From Microbacterium sp. B19 (GTDB lineage: Bacteria > Actinomycetota > Actinomycetes > Actinomycetales > Microbacteriaceae), in contig NZ_BADA01000099.1 of assembly GCF_000333395.1 (NCBI RefSeq), positions 1 through 33,835 on the forward strand: 33,835 bases of DNA. The letters are read 5' to 3'. Positions 7,677 to 16,174 of this stretch are shown piece by piece. The translations under genes were made by a program, and so were the position numbers. Every line of letters starts with the position of its first letter. Position 1 is the stretch's first letter. The notes under the pieces are model-generated. The model did no database searches, had not been told where the DNA came from, and saw only the letters and a program-made list of their open reading frames with translations.

Positions 7677-9263
7677 TCACTTGGAGGTGAGGGTGACGGT
7701 CAGGGTCGAGGTGTACTCACCGGTCTGGGCGTCCTTCGGAGCCTGGAAGGTGAGGTCGGCGTCGAAGAGCGCACCGGTGGTGAGCGTCGAGACGGCCGTG
7801 GAGGACGCCAGCTGGGTGCCGGTGCCCTTCGTGATGCCCGCAACCGGGGTGTAGCCGGCGTAGAAGTCGGGCGCCACGGTGAGGGCGGTGGCGGGGATGA
7901 CGTCGTTGGAGGCGTTCTTGAAGTCGCTCACGGCAGCGGTGAGGTTCCAGCCCTTGAGGACGTTGCGGTCGTCGACGACGGTGACCTTGCCGAGCTTCTT
8001 GGTGACGCTCGCGTTGCGCGCGACGTTGCCGAAGTCGACCTTGGTGGCCTCGGCGTTGAGCGACCACAGGTCGCTCGCCGTCACGGCGGCGGTCAGGTCG
8101 ACCGAGTCGGTGAGGGTGTCACCGGCCGCGGAGACCTTCGTGAACGTGCCCCACGCCTGGACGGCGAACGTGCCGTCACCCGGGAGGGTGAGGGCGACGG
8201 TGTGGTCGCCGGCGGGGAGGCTCGTGATGTCGACCACGGCGTTGCCGTTGGCGTCGGTGGTGACGTTGCCGAGGTTGGTCGGGTCGGACCAGGCCCACGC
8301 CGTCAGCGTCTTGTTGGCGTTGGCGATACCGGCCGGAACGGTGACGGTCGTGTCGCCCTTGGCGGGGGCGGCGATCGTGACCTGGTTGGCGTCCGAGCCC
8401 GCGGGCTTGGTCGGCGCGGTCGGCGCGGGAGCCGAGACGGTGCCCGAGAAGGCCTTCTCCGCGGAACCGGCGGTGTTGGTCGCGACGATCGTCACGTTGT
8501 AGGCACCGGCCGTGGTGGGCGTGCCCGAGATGACACCCGTGGAGGCGTCGATCGCGAGACCGGCGGGGAGCGCCGTGCCCGACTTGACCGACCACGTGAT
8601 CGGCGAGGTGCCGTCAGCGGCGAGCGTCTGCGAGAACGCGGTGCCGACCGTCGCGGCGTTGAGCGCCGTGGTGGTGATCGACGGGGCGGTCGAGACCGAC
8701 GGAACGTCGAACGTCCAGGTCGCCTTGCTCGGGTTGGCGTTGGCGACCACCGTGATGAACGTGAAGTCCGCCTCGATGATCTGGTTGCCGTTGAAGAACG
8801 CGATACCGAGCGAGTAGTCGCCACCCGCGTTGGCGACCGCGCCGCTGCCCGAGGGCGAACCCAGACCCGCGTTGGTGTTGCCGCTGGGCTTGAGGTTCGG
8901 GAGCAGGATGCCGCCGGGGGTCAGGTCGAGGGCGCCGTAGGCGTTCCACGATCCCTCGGTGGTCTCCTGGCCGCGCGGCGCGATGAAGGTCTTGACCGCG
9001 GTGGCCCCGGACGGGATGGCGAACAGGGCGTTCGCGTCCGGGTCGCCGGGCTCGGGGTCGCCGAGCACGTCGTCGTCCCAGCCGAGCGTGGTGTTCGCCG
9101 GGATGAGGTTGGCCTGCTCGGGGTCGAGCAGGTAGAAGGGGTGCGTCGAGCCCACGGTGGGCACGACGGCGGCGCTGGCGGACAGCGCCGGAGTCACGAT
9201 GAGCGCGGCCGCGGCAGCAACCGAGACGATGCCGACGCGGAGGCGCCGAGCGGTGATGGCCAT
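7677..9263 (-). CDS. Secreted surface protein with putative Ig (He_PIG) domain and C-terminal WxL-like domain
   Basis: The 528-aa product has a signal peptide (about 1-33). An N-terminal region (about 35-190) follows that I do not recognise; it contains FYLLDPEQANLIP and is rich in Gly/Asn/Asp. Next comes a putative Ig domain (about 195-270) with the typical LPAGLAIDASTGVISGTPT motif, then a further beta-rich region. Residues 390-528 form a WxL-like domain: VDFGNVARN, VVDDRNVLKGWNL (W439-N-L441, an intact first WxL motif), AVSDF, and a closing TGEYTSTLTVTL, where the second Trp is Val. The last 140 residues clearly parallel those of the PstS-WxL protein at 1723-3420. There is no membrane anchor, so wall attachment is presumably non-covalent and perhaps through the DUF916-type protein encoded just downstream. 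AGGGAAAG lies upstream of ATG 9263. Confidence 0.8.
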   Translation of the reverse strand: MAITARRLRVGIVSVAAAAALIVTPALSASAAVVPTVGSTHPFYLLDPEQANLIPANTTLGWDDDVLGDPEPGDPDANALFAIPSGATAVKTFIAPRGQETTEGSWNAYGALDLTPGGILLPNLKPSGNTNAGLGSPSGSGAVANAGGDYSLGIAFFNGNQIIEADFTFITVVANANPSKATWTFDVPSVSTAPSITTTALNAATVGTAFSQTLAADGTSPITWSVKSGTALPAGLAIDASTGVISGTPTTAGAYNVTIVATNTAGSAEKAFSGTVSAPAPTAPTKPAGSDANQVTIAAPAKGDTTVTVPAGIANANKTLTAWAWSDPTNLGNVTTDANGNAVVDITSLPAGDHTVALTLPGDGTFAVQAWGTFTKVSAAGDTLTDSVDLTAAVTASDLWSLNAEATKVDFGNVARNASVTKKLGKVTVVDDRNVLKGWNLTAAVSDFKNASNDVIPATALTVAPDFYAGYTPVAGITKGTGTQLASSTAVSTLTTGALFDADLTFQAPKDAQTGEYTSTLTVTLTSK

Positions 9264-9292
9264 TGTTTTTCTTTCCCTGTTTCTCTGAGCGA

Positions 9293-10450
9293 TCAGTTGT
9301 TGGCGGTGAAAGCGGAGTCCTGCGGAGCGCCGAAGCCGAACTTGATCTTCACGGCCTTGGTGGTGCTGGGGAGGACCGAGGAACCCCAGTAGGTGAGGCT
9401 CGACGACGACGCGGGGTTGGTCAGGCTGGCCAGACCCTGGTCGTAGGCGGCGTTACCGCTGGAGATCTTCGCGGTGGGAACGACGATGAAGACCGTGCGG
9501 CCCCACTCGCTGGAGTAGAACGACGCGTTGGGCGTCAGGCTCGGAGCGGAACCGGACGTCGGGGTGACGCCGCCGATCGAACCGATCGAGACACCGCTCA
9601 TCGTGTTGATACGCGCGGCGCCGTTGCTCTGGCCGATGTAGTTGGCGGCCGAGACGGGGATGATCTGCACCTCGCCGGCGGCGGGGTCGAGCACCGTGCC
9701 GTCGTTCTCGGGCGTGGTGGTGTTGGTCGCACCGCCGACGACGGCCGAGCCGAGCGCGTTGGAGTTCACGCCGATCTTGCTGAGGAACGTGGTCCACGTG
9801 CCGGAGCTGGCCTGGAGCGAGAGCGGCTTGACGACGAAGCTCGTGCCGGGGACCGTGACGGGCGACGACGACGAGGAGGTGTAGATCGAGGCGAGCTCGT
9901 TCTTGTCCAGGTCGGAGATCCACGTCGCGGCGGTGGAGGCGTCCGCGCCCGAGCCGACCTTGTAGAGGAAGCTGATCGCGTCCTGGCCGAAGGGGACGTA
10001 GGTCAGCACACCGCCGGACACGGCGGTGCCCTTCGACGAGCTGCGGGACAGGTCGACCTGGTTCTTCACGTCCACGCCGTTGTAGGTGAACGAGAGACCG
10101 TCGAGGCCACCGATGGACGCGAGGAGGGCCTTGCGTCCGGCACCGGAGCCGTTCGGGCGGTCGAAGATCTTGCCGTAGGGCTTGGTCTGGATCTTTCCGA
10201 CACCGCCCGAGACGCCGAGGGTGAAGGCGTCCCAGGAGGCGAGGGCCTTACCGGAACCGCTCACCTTGACGGACGAACCGGTGATGGACGTGCCGTTGGC
10301 CAGCGCGGCCACGGCGTCCTGCAGCGTGTCCGAACCGACGATCGAGTAGCCGTCGCTCACCGGGTCGGCGTGAGCCGCGGTGGCCGCACCGATTCCGGCG
10401 AGAGCAACGCCGAGCGCCGTTCCCAGGGCGGCGAATCGCTTGAGTTTCAT
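9293..10450 (-). CDS. Secreted PBP-like (PstS-superfamily) substrate-binding protein
   Basis: The 385-aa product has a signal peptide (about 1-29, ending AHA) and no membrane anchor or lipobox, so it is probably released or held by partners. The mature part opens with YSIVGSDTLQ, like PstS-type binding proteins. It contains the superfamily pattern PFGQDAISFLYKV followed by DLDKNELASIY, which matches the region where PstS-like proteins read an Asp-Ala pair and then an L-x-x-x-x-L-x-x-I-[FY] helix. The canonical phosphate loop R-x-D-G-S-G-T is not seen, so phosphate binding is not assured. ATG 10450 is preceded by AAGGA at good spacing; the in-frame ATG at 10504 would put 18 charged residues before the signal peptide. 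It lies 64 bp after the large PBP-like gene and 29 bp before the WxL gene. Confidence 0.7.
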   Translation of the reverse strand: MKLKRFAALGTALGVALAGIGAATAAHADPVSDGYSIVGSDTLQDAVAALANGTSITGSSVKVSGSGKALASWDAFTLGVSGGVGKIQTKPYGKIFDRPNGSGAGRKALLASIGGLDGLSFTYNGVDVKNQVDLSRSSSKGTAVSGGVLTYVPFGQDAISFLYKVGSGADASTAATWISDLDKNELASIYTSSSSSPVTVPGTSFVVKPLSLQASSGTWTTFLSKIGVNSNALGSAVVGGATNTTTPENDGTVLDPAAGEVQIIPVSAANYIGQSNGAARINTMSGVSIGSIGGVTPTSGSAPSLTPNASFYSSEWGRTVFIVVPTAKISSGNAAYDQGLASLTNPASSSSLTYWGSSVLPSTTKAVKIKFGFGAPQDSAFTANN

Positions 10451-10514
10451 TTCTTCCTTCTTGTCGGGTACAGCTCTGGTGTGTTGAGGGGTGGTGAGAT
10501 CCACGGTGTGGGCC

Positions 10515-13103
10515 TCAGGTGACCCGTCTTCTCAGACGGGTGATCAGGGGCACGGCGAGGGCGCCGGCCAGGCCCGCGAGGGCGCTGGCGGGCACGGCGG
10601 CCGTGATGGCGCCGATGTCCGGATCGTCGGGCGTCTTCCCTCCGGACAGCGCCGCGCTGGCGGCTCCCGACGCGGCCGTCGGGGACTCCGCCGCCGGGGC
10701 GGCCGGGGCTGCGGCGGCGGGCGCCGACACGGCAGCCGCCGCAGCCGCAGGCTTCACCGGGGCGGATTGCGAAGGGATGTAGGACGACGGCTGCGGGGAC
10801 GGCGCGACCGGGCCGCTCTCGATGGCATCCGCCGCCTTTTGAGCCTGCGTCGTCCAGTCGGCCGGCAACGGGACGTATCCGTCGGGGAGCTGGCCCGCAT
10901 CGGGACCCCGCTTCTGCCCGGGTCCGACGGCGTAGCGGATGAACTGCGCGTAGGCGCGGCGGATGTTCGCGTCCTTCATCGACGGCCGGGCGGCGGCGTA
11001 GACCGGCATGGCGAGCGGGTAGGCGGCGGTGGCCGCGCGCGCCGCATCGGAGGTGAAGTCGAAGCTGTCGACCGACGGGTTCGTCTTGGACCCCGCCATG
11101 GCGGGGGCGGCCGCGGCGATGCTGGTGTCATCGGGGGCGACGAACTTCCCCGCGGGGTTTCGCAGGGAGGCGGTCACGACCTGGTAGCGGCGCGCCGCGG
11201 CGGCACTCGTCAGACCGAGCAGCGCCTGGTTTCCCGGCAGCATTCGCGGCAGCTTCCCGTACTTCGGCGGGATGGAATTGGCATCCCAGAACCCGGGCCC
11301 CTGGCCGTCGCCGCGCAGCGTGAGGTAGGCGACGCTGCTCAGGTCGGCGGCGAACGGACGCCAGGTCACGAGGTTGATCACACCGGCATTCGACGGCGTG
11401 AACTCGACCGGGTCTGCTTTGGGGAAGTCGTCGCGATCGACGGAGAATGCCGTCTTCGTCGGGTTGGTGTCGGCGTCGGTCGAGTACCACGGGTTGACGA
11501 CCATGCCCCACGGATCCGGCTTCCCCGCGAGGAACGCCGCCGCTTCGGGGTCGGACGCGATGTACGCCCAGACCGCGCGCGCGGAGTCCGTGCGACCCTG
11601 CGGCACGATCACGTCGGCGATCGCGGGGCCCGTGAGGTTCTGGAATCCCCACTCGGGGTCGTTCACCGCGAGGAAATCGGGATCCTTGGTGATGTTGTCG
11701 GGATTCGTCTTGTTGAGGTAGTCGATGTTCGCCCCGTTCGGGAGCGAAGACCGGTACGAGTAGCTCAGCAGTTTCGCCAGCAGTCGCGGAGTGAGATTCA
11801 CGGACGTGAACGGCGTCCGTGCCGCGTCGACGTATTTCTGCGGAACGTCCTTGAACGGATCGGGATGTCGATCGATAGACAGGGATATGGTGACGCCGGT
11901 CAGGGCGATCGGTGCGTAGGTCAGCGGATCCGTGCCCGATGTCTCGCGGGCGTAGCTCGTCAGCGCGAGCGGGGCGTCCTCGGTCGTCGCCGCGGCCGTG
12001 AGCGCGTCGGACTCGGGGACGGTCAGGACGGAGTACACGGCGGCGCCCGCGGAGTTGCACACGACGGGCTGCCAGGAGGCGATCGCGTTCGAGGTGAGCT
12101 CGCTTCCGGCCAGGAGACGCTCGGCTGTGCCCTCCGGGCATCGCGTCCCCAGGGGCGTGAAGTCCAGGCGCACGGCGAGGGCGTGCCGCCACGATTCGAT
12201 GAAGAGACCGGACTGGTTGATGCTCGACGACCCGTTGTCGGCCGTGCCGCGCGGGAGGACGACCAGCCAGCAGCTCGCGCCGGTCGTCGTCTTGCCGTCC
12301 TTGGACACCACGGGGTTCCCGCAGCCGAGGGCCGGCGCCTGAGCCGCCGTCTGCACTTCGAAGGACACCGCACCCGAACCGTCGTCGCCCGACCCCACCC
12401 ACGAGATCTCGTTCGTGCTGTATGAGGTGAAGAACGGGTTGACGTTGAGGTTGACAGACTCGTCCACGGTCTTCGCGCCGGTCTTCGGGTCCGTCTTGAT
12501 GCCGTCCACGCGAGCGCCGTCGCGCGCGACGAACGGGATGCCGGTGTACGGGGGCAGGAACGCCACCGAGGTGAGCGCCGAATACTGCTGGTCCTCGGCG
12601 GGGATCTCGTCGAGCGAGTAGTTCCGGAAGGCGTCGCGCGTGGCACCGGGGCTGTTCGCACCGCCGTACATGCAGGTCGTGCGATCGGGGCGGGTCGGGT
12701 CGGTCGGGTCATCGCCCCAGCACATGAAGACCTGGAGGAAGTTCTGACCGCCGCTCGAGCTCGGAGCCACCGACTTCTTGCCGCCCGTCCAGCTGAGGCG
12801 GATGCCCTGCGCCAGCAGGTTCTTCGTCTGCGAGACCGTCACCGCCAGGTCGGGCATGGGAGCCGAGTCGAGCGCCTTGTCCTGCTGTGCCGCGGTGACA
12901 GTGACCGCGGATGACGCTGTGTCGTCCGCCGTCGCGGTGGAGGCGAAGATCGTGCCCACCCCGGCGAAGACGCCGAAGACCGCGATCGCGCACACCGCCC
13001 CCGCCGTGATCGCGGAGACCGCACGGCGTGCCGCCGACGGCCGTGCCGCCTTCCGGCGGTGCGCACGCCGCGACGGGTGCTGTGAGACGCGTTCTTCGGA
13101 CAC
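10515..13103 (-). CDS. Large PBP-like protein, secreted and C-terminally membrane-anchored
   Basis: The 862-aa product begins with a basic stretch and a hydrophobic signal/anchor (about 28-55). A large extracellular part (about 60-765) is followed by an Ala/Pro-rich stalk (about 770-830), a short C-terminal hydrophobic segment (about 838-856) and a TRLRRRVT tail. I recognise no named domain across most of its length. The region near 740-765 (QFIRYAVGPGQKRG, then GYVPLP) matches the end of PstS-type proteins, where a helix with a W/YA-x-x-x-GQ motif leads into GY-x-PLP. There are several Cys pairs (CWGDD with CMYGG; CGNP with CWLV) that could form disulfides. This suggests a giant relative of PstS on a membrane stalk. 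A PHO-box-like repeat lies about 66 bp upstream, and a 64-bp gap separates it from the small PBP-like gene. Confidence 0.65.
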   Translation of the reverse strand: MSEERVSQHPSRRAHRRKAARPSAARRAVSAITAGAVCAIAVFGVFAGVGTIFASTATADDTASSAVTVTAAQQDKALDSAPMPDLAVTVSQTKNLLAQGIRLSWTGGKKSVAPSSSGGQNFLQVFMCWGDDPTDPTRPDRTTCMYGGANSPGATRDAFRNYSLDEIPAEDQQYSALTSVAFLPPYTGIPFVARDGARVDGIKTDPKTGAKTVDESVNLNVNPFFTSYSTNEISWVGSGDDGSGAVSFEVQTAAQAPALGCGNPVVSKDGKTTTGASCWLVVLPRGTADNGSSSINQSGLFIESWRHALAVRLDFTPLGTRCPEGTAERLLAGSELTSNAIASWQPVVCNSAGAAVYSVLTVPESDALTAAATTEDAPLALTSYARETSGTDPLTYAPIALTGVTISLSIDRHPDPFKDVPQKYVDAARTPFTSVNLTPRLLAKLLSYSYRSSLPNGANIDYLNKTNPDNITKDPDFLAVNDPEWGFQNLTGPAIADVIVPQGRTDSARAVWAYIASDPEAAAFLAGKPDPWGMVVNPWYSTDADTNPTKTAFSVDRDDFPKADPVEFTPSNAGVINLVTWRPFAADLSSVAYLTLRGDGQGPGFWDANSIPPKYGKLPRMLPGNQALLGLTSAAAARRYQVVTASLRNPAGKFVAPDDTSIAAAAPAMAGSKTNPSVDSFDFTSDAARAATAAYPLAMPVYAAARPSMKDANIRRAYAQFIRYAVGPGQKRGPDAGQLPDGYVPLPADWTTQAQKAADAIESGPVAPSPQPSSYIPSQSAPVKPAAAAAAVSAPAAAAPAAPAAESPTAASGAASAALSGGKTPDDPDIGAITAAVPASALAGLAGALAVPLITRLRRRVT

Positions 13104-13168
13104 GGTGTTCCTTCGCTGGAGCGGCGCTCTTGGCGCCTTCGTGAGTACTCAATTCGCCGCAGGTGGCT

Positions 13169-13190
13169 GCGGGATGAACGCGCCGGTAAC
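13169..13190 (-). promoter_or_regulatory. PHO-box-like tandem 11-bp repeat upstream of the large PBP-like gene
   Basis: On the minus strand the units read GTTACCGGCGC and GTTCATCCCGC, an exact 11-bp tandem register, each beginning GTT and ending in a GC-rich triplet. The second unit agrees well with the actinobacterial PHO-box half-site. The site is 66 bp from the ATG at 13103. A 10-bp palindrome TGAGTACTCA (13142-13151) lies between the repeat and the gene. Function is inferred from position and from matching sites at 7547 and 17399. Confidence 0.5.
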
Positions 13191-13232
13191 GAGATACCGC
13201 CGCGAGGCAGTGAAGATGAGAATTCGCCTAAA

Positions 13233-13245
13233 CCCCAGATCGGGG
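13233..13245 (-). terminator. Weak hairpin after the anchored pstS gene
   Basis: CCCC and GGGG pair around a 5-nt loop, and the minus strand continues with TTTAG. It begins 6 bp after the pstS stop codon. The stem is only 4 bp, so it may merely attenuate transcription; together with the PHO-box-like site beyond it, it marks a possible transcription-unit border. Confidence 0.3.
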
Positions 13246-13250
13246 AGGAA

Positions 13251-14837
13251 TTAGCGCTTCGTGCCGGCCTTGCCGGAGCGTCGTCCGACCAGGGGTGGGA
13301 TGAGGATCGCCGCGACCACCAGGAGTCCGGCGGCGAGCATGATGAACTGCGGGGTCCCCCAGCCGTTGTCGGCCAGAGTGAACGGGAGCGACGCGGCTGC
13401 GGCTCCGCCGGCGGCGGCCGCCGAACCCGACACGAGGTTGCCGTTCGCGTCGTAGACCGGGGCGCCGGCGGCCGCACCCGCCGCCGCGGCACCCGCGGCA
13501 TCCGTCGAGCCCCCCGCCCCACCCGCGGCGGCCGCAGCGTCCGCACTGTTGGTCCCTCCGCTGACGCCGCCGGAGCCGGTCGCCGGAGTGGACTCCTGCG
13601 CGCCACCGGTTCCCTCCACGCACTGGGTGGATCCCTGCTTGTCGCAGTCCGGTGGATTCGGCGCCGTGGCCGCGAGCTGGTTGTTGGACGGCGAGTCGCC
13701 CGGCTTGAAGGTGGGGTTGTTGCAGTTGTTGAAGTCGACGCCGCCCTCCGTGCCGGGCACCGACTTGATCACTTCGGAGCCGGCCTGCACGAGGTTCATC
13801 GGGAGCGGGGAGTACCCCAGGGCCGCCGCCTGCTGCTGCCCCTCGCAGAGCATGTAATTGGCGAACCGGCTGAGGGTTTTCCCCTTCTCCGTGGTGAACA
13901 CCTTGTTCGTCTGCGTGGGGACGATCATGTACGAGTAGCTCGACATCGGGTACGTGCGCGGGTCGGCGTTGTTGTAGACGCCGTCGAGGTTCTGCGTCAG
14001 GTCCGGGTTGATCTGCGCCGCCATCAGCGCCACCGCCACGGACTGGTAGGTCGGCTCGACGTAGTAGCCCGCCTTGTTGAGCACCTTGACCACAGGGAAG
14101 CCGGACTTCATCGCGTAGGAGTACTCGACGTACGTGATGGCGCCCTCGCCGTAGTCCTGGCTCACGTAGCCCGCGACACCGAGCGAGCCGTTCTGCCCCT
14201 TGAACGACGCGTTGATCTGCGGGAACTGCGACCGCATGCCCTGCGTCCAGATGTTCCCGAACTGCTTCGACATCCACAGGGTGAACTGCGCGCTGGTACC
14301 CGAGCCGTCCGACCGGTAGACGGGGGTGATGGAGCGGTCGGGCATCGCGAGGGCCGGGTTGTCGGCCTGGATCGCCGGGTCGTTCCACTTGGAGATCTGA
14401 CCGCTGAAGATCTTCGCGATCACCTCACCGGACAGACGGAGGTTGGTGACGCGCTTCCCACCGATCTTCAGGTTGTACATGAGCGAGGTGCCACCCGCGA
14501 CGATCGGCATGTACGCGTAGCCCGTCGACGGACGTTCGGGCGGGGACCCGTCCTCGGGGTTGGCCTGGAACGGGATCTCGCTGATCGCGAAGTCGACCGT
14601 CTGGTTGATGAAGTCGTTACGACCGGCCGACGAACCCGTGCCGGAGTAGTTCACGGTCATGCCGTAGTTGCTCGCGACGTTCTTACGCCACTGGTCGAGC
14701 GCGTTCTGCGACCAGGTCGAACCGGACCCCGAGATCGGGACGTATCCGTCGGCGTGCGCCGGCACGGGCGTCAGCGCGACGAGCGAAACGACCGCGAGCG
14801 CCGCGGCGAGTCGGGCCCAGCGGGGACGGGATTTCAC
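13251..14837 (-). CDS. pstS: Phosphate-binding protein PstS with a C-terminal stalk and membrane anchor
   Basis: The 528-aa product has a signal peptide (about 1-29, ending AHA) and a PstS domain (about 31-390) with [18 protein letters not shown], and RSDGSGTS (175-182), the loop contacting phosphate. It is clearly paralogous to the binding domain of the PstS-WxL protein. The residue matching E. coli Asp56 is Glu87 (FAISEIPF), whereas the fused paralogue keeps Asp. After the domain come a Cys-containing segment and a long Ala/Gly-rich stalk (about 410-480), then LPFTL (484-488), a hydrophobic segment (about 498-517) and an Arg/Lys tail, recalling a degenerate sorting signal. GTG 14837 overlaps the pstA stop in GTGA, with GAGGAG upstream. 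PstS is usually a lipoprotein in actinobacteria; this one has no lipobox. It delivers phosphate to PstCA. Confidence 0.9.
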   Translation of the reverse strand: MKSRPRWARLAAALAVVSLVALTPVPAHADGYVPISGSGSTWSQNALDQWRKNVASNYGMTVNYSGTGSSAGRNDFINQTVDFAISEIPFQANPEDGSPPERPSTGYAYMPIVAGGTSLMYNLKIGGKRVTNLRLSGEVIAKIFSGQISKWNDPAIQADNPALAMPDRSITPVYRSDGSGTSAQFTLWMSKQFGNIWTQGMRSQFPQINASFKGQNGSLGVAGYVSQDYGEGAITYVEYSYAMKSGFPVVKVLNKAGYYVEPTYQSVAVALMAAQINPDLTQNLDGVYNNADPRTYPMSSYSYMIVPTQTNKVFTTEKGKTLSRFANYMLCEGQQQAAALGYSPLPMNLVQAGSEVIKSVPGTEGGVDFNNCNNPTFKPGDSPSNNQLAATAPNPPDCDKQGSTQCVEGTGGAQESTPATGSGGVSGGTNSADAAAAAGGAGGSTDAAGAAAAGAAAGAPVYDANGNLVSGSAAAAGGAAAASLPFTLADNGWGTPQFIMLAAGLLVVAAILIPPLVGRRSGKAGTKR

Positions 14838-16174
14838 GACGGGTTCTCCTCGGACGGTGTATCGGTTCGTTTGGTGAGAGCGCGCTCGGCGAGCCGCCAC
14901 TCGAGGTCGGTGGGCGGCTTGCCCTTCGGGGGACGGATCTTCCGCGCGCGGCGCGTGGTCGGCGGGGTCTGCGCACCCCGGTCCATGCGCTGGAGGTCGC
15001 GGGCGGATGCCGCCGCGGCCGCGCGACGCTGGCGATCCGACAGCTGACCGGGCCCGCGGCCGCCGATGAGTCGGGCGACGATGAACAGGGTGAGCACGAG
15101 CAGGACGAGGGTGGCGGCGGCACCGAAGCCGCGCGCGATCATGTTCGGCTCCGGCGACTTGACGAAGTCGAACACCTGCAGCGGCAGCGAGATCATGGGC
15201 CCCGAGAACGGGTTCAGGTTCATCTCGGCGGTCACGCCCGAGGTCAGCAGCACCGGCGACGTCTCACCGATCCCGCGGGCGGTGCCCAGGATGACCGCCG
15301 TCACCAGGCCCGAACGCGAGGTCGGGAGGACGACGCTCCACACCGTCTTCCACCGGCTCGTGCCCAGCGCGTACGAGGCCTCGCGCAGGTTGTTCGGGAC
15401 GAGCCTCAGGACGACGTCGGAGGCGCGGATGATGATCGGCAGCATCATGACGCTGATGGCGAGGGCGGCGGCGAATCCCGAACGCTGGTTGGTGATGAGC
15501 GTCACGACGGCCGCGTAGACGAAGAGGCCGGCCACGATCGACGGCAGCGCGGTCATGGCATCCGAGATCGTCCGGACGAACCGGGCGAACGGGCCGCCGA
15601 TCTCGTTGAGGAAGACCGCCGTGGTCACACCGAGCGGGATCGTGATGACCAGCGCGATGCTGATCTGGATGAGTGTGCCCACGATGGCGTGCGCGATACC
15701 GCCCATGGTGAGGGGGTCGAGGGGACCGGCGAGCTTCATCGTCTCGACGAAGAAGTTCCCGTGGACCAGGGCATCCGAGCCGCGTACCAGCGTGAAGATC
15801 ACCACGAAGGCGAGGGCGCCGAGGAGGATCACGCCGGCCGAGTAGAACAGCGCCGTCATGATCCGCTCGCTGATCGCGAGCCGGTCCGCGCGCATGGCCG
15901 TCATCACCGCGTAGATGCCGAGGAACCCGATGAACGACAGGACGAGCCAGCCCACGACGCCCGTCATCGGCGTGAGCCACCCGAACATCAGGGTGGACAG
16001 CGCGATGCCGGCTGCCATGCTGCCCAGGAGATCGAACCGGTCGCCGAACGGCACGGTGCGAAGATCGCGGCGCTCGCCGACGATTCCGAACCGCACCGGT
16101 ACGGAGGTGCGGGCGGTGCTCGTCTCGTCGTCGTCCGGAGCGGACGGAGGGGCCTCCGGGGTGATGATGGCCAT
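14834..16174 (-). CDS. pstA: Phosphate ABC transporter permease PstA
   Basis: The 446-aa product is one half of the phosphate channel. An N-terminal acidic, disordered tail (about 1-45) precedes two extra hydrophobic segments (about 50-95). The PstA core then begins near residue 105 with six membrane segments. The EAA-type permease loop is visible as LREASYALGTSRWKTVWSVVLPTSRSGLVTAVILGTARGIGE; its EASYALG-x-S-x-W and GIGETSP elements are typical of PstA. The C-terminus carries an unusual Arg/Lys/Pro-rich cytoplasmic extension of about 70 residues. At 446 aa it is longer than the usual roughly 290-300 aa. Its ATG shares a base with the pstC stop (TGATG), and its own stop overlaps the GTG of pstS, so the three genes are translationally coupled. 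Confidence 0.93.
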   Translation of the reverse strand: MAIITPEAPPSAPDDDETSTARTSVPVRFGIVGERRDLRTVPFGDRFDLLGSMAAGIALSTLMFGWLTPMTGVVGWLVLSFIGFLGIYAVMTAMRADRLAISERIMTALFYSAGVILLGALAFVVIFTLVRGSDALVHGNFFVETMKLAGPLDPLTMGGIAHAIVGTLIQISIALVITIPLGVTTAVFLNEIGGPFARFVRTISDAMTALPSIVAGLFVYAAVVTLITNQRSGFAAALAISVMMLPIIIRASDVVLRLVPNNLREASYALGTSRWKTVWSVVLPTSRSGLVTAVILGTARGIGETSPVLLTSGVTAEMNLNPFSGPMISLPLQVFDFVKSPEPNMIARGFGAAATLVLLVLTLFIVARLIGGRGPGQLSDRQRRAAAAASARDLQRMDRGAQTPPTTRRARKIRPPKGKPPTDLEWRLAERALTKRTDTPSEENPS

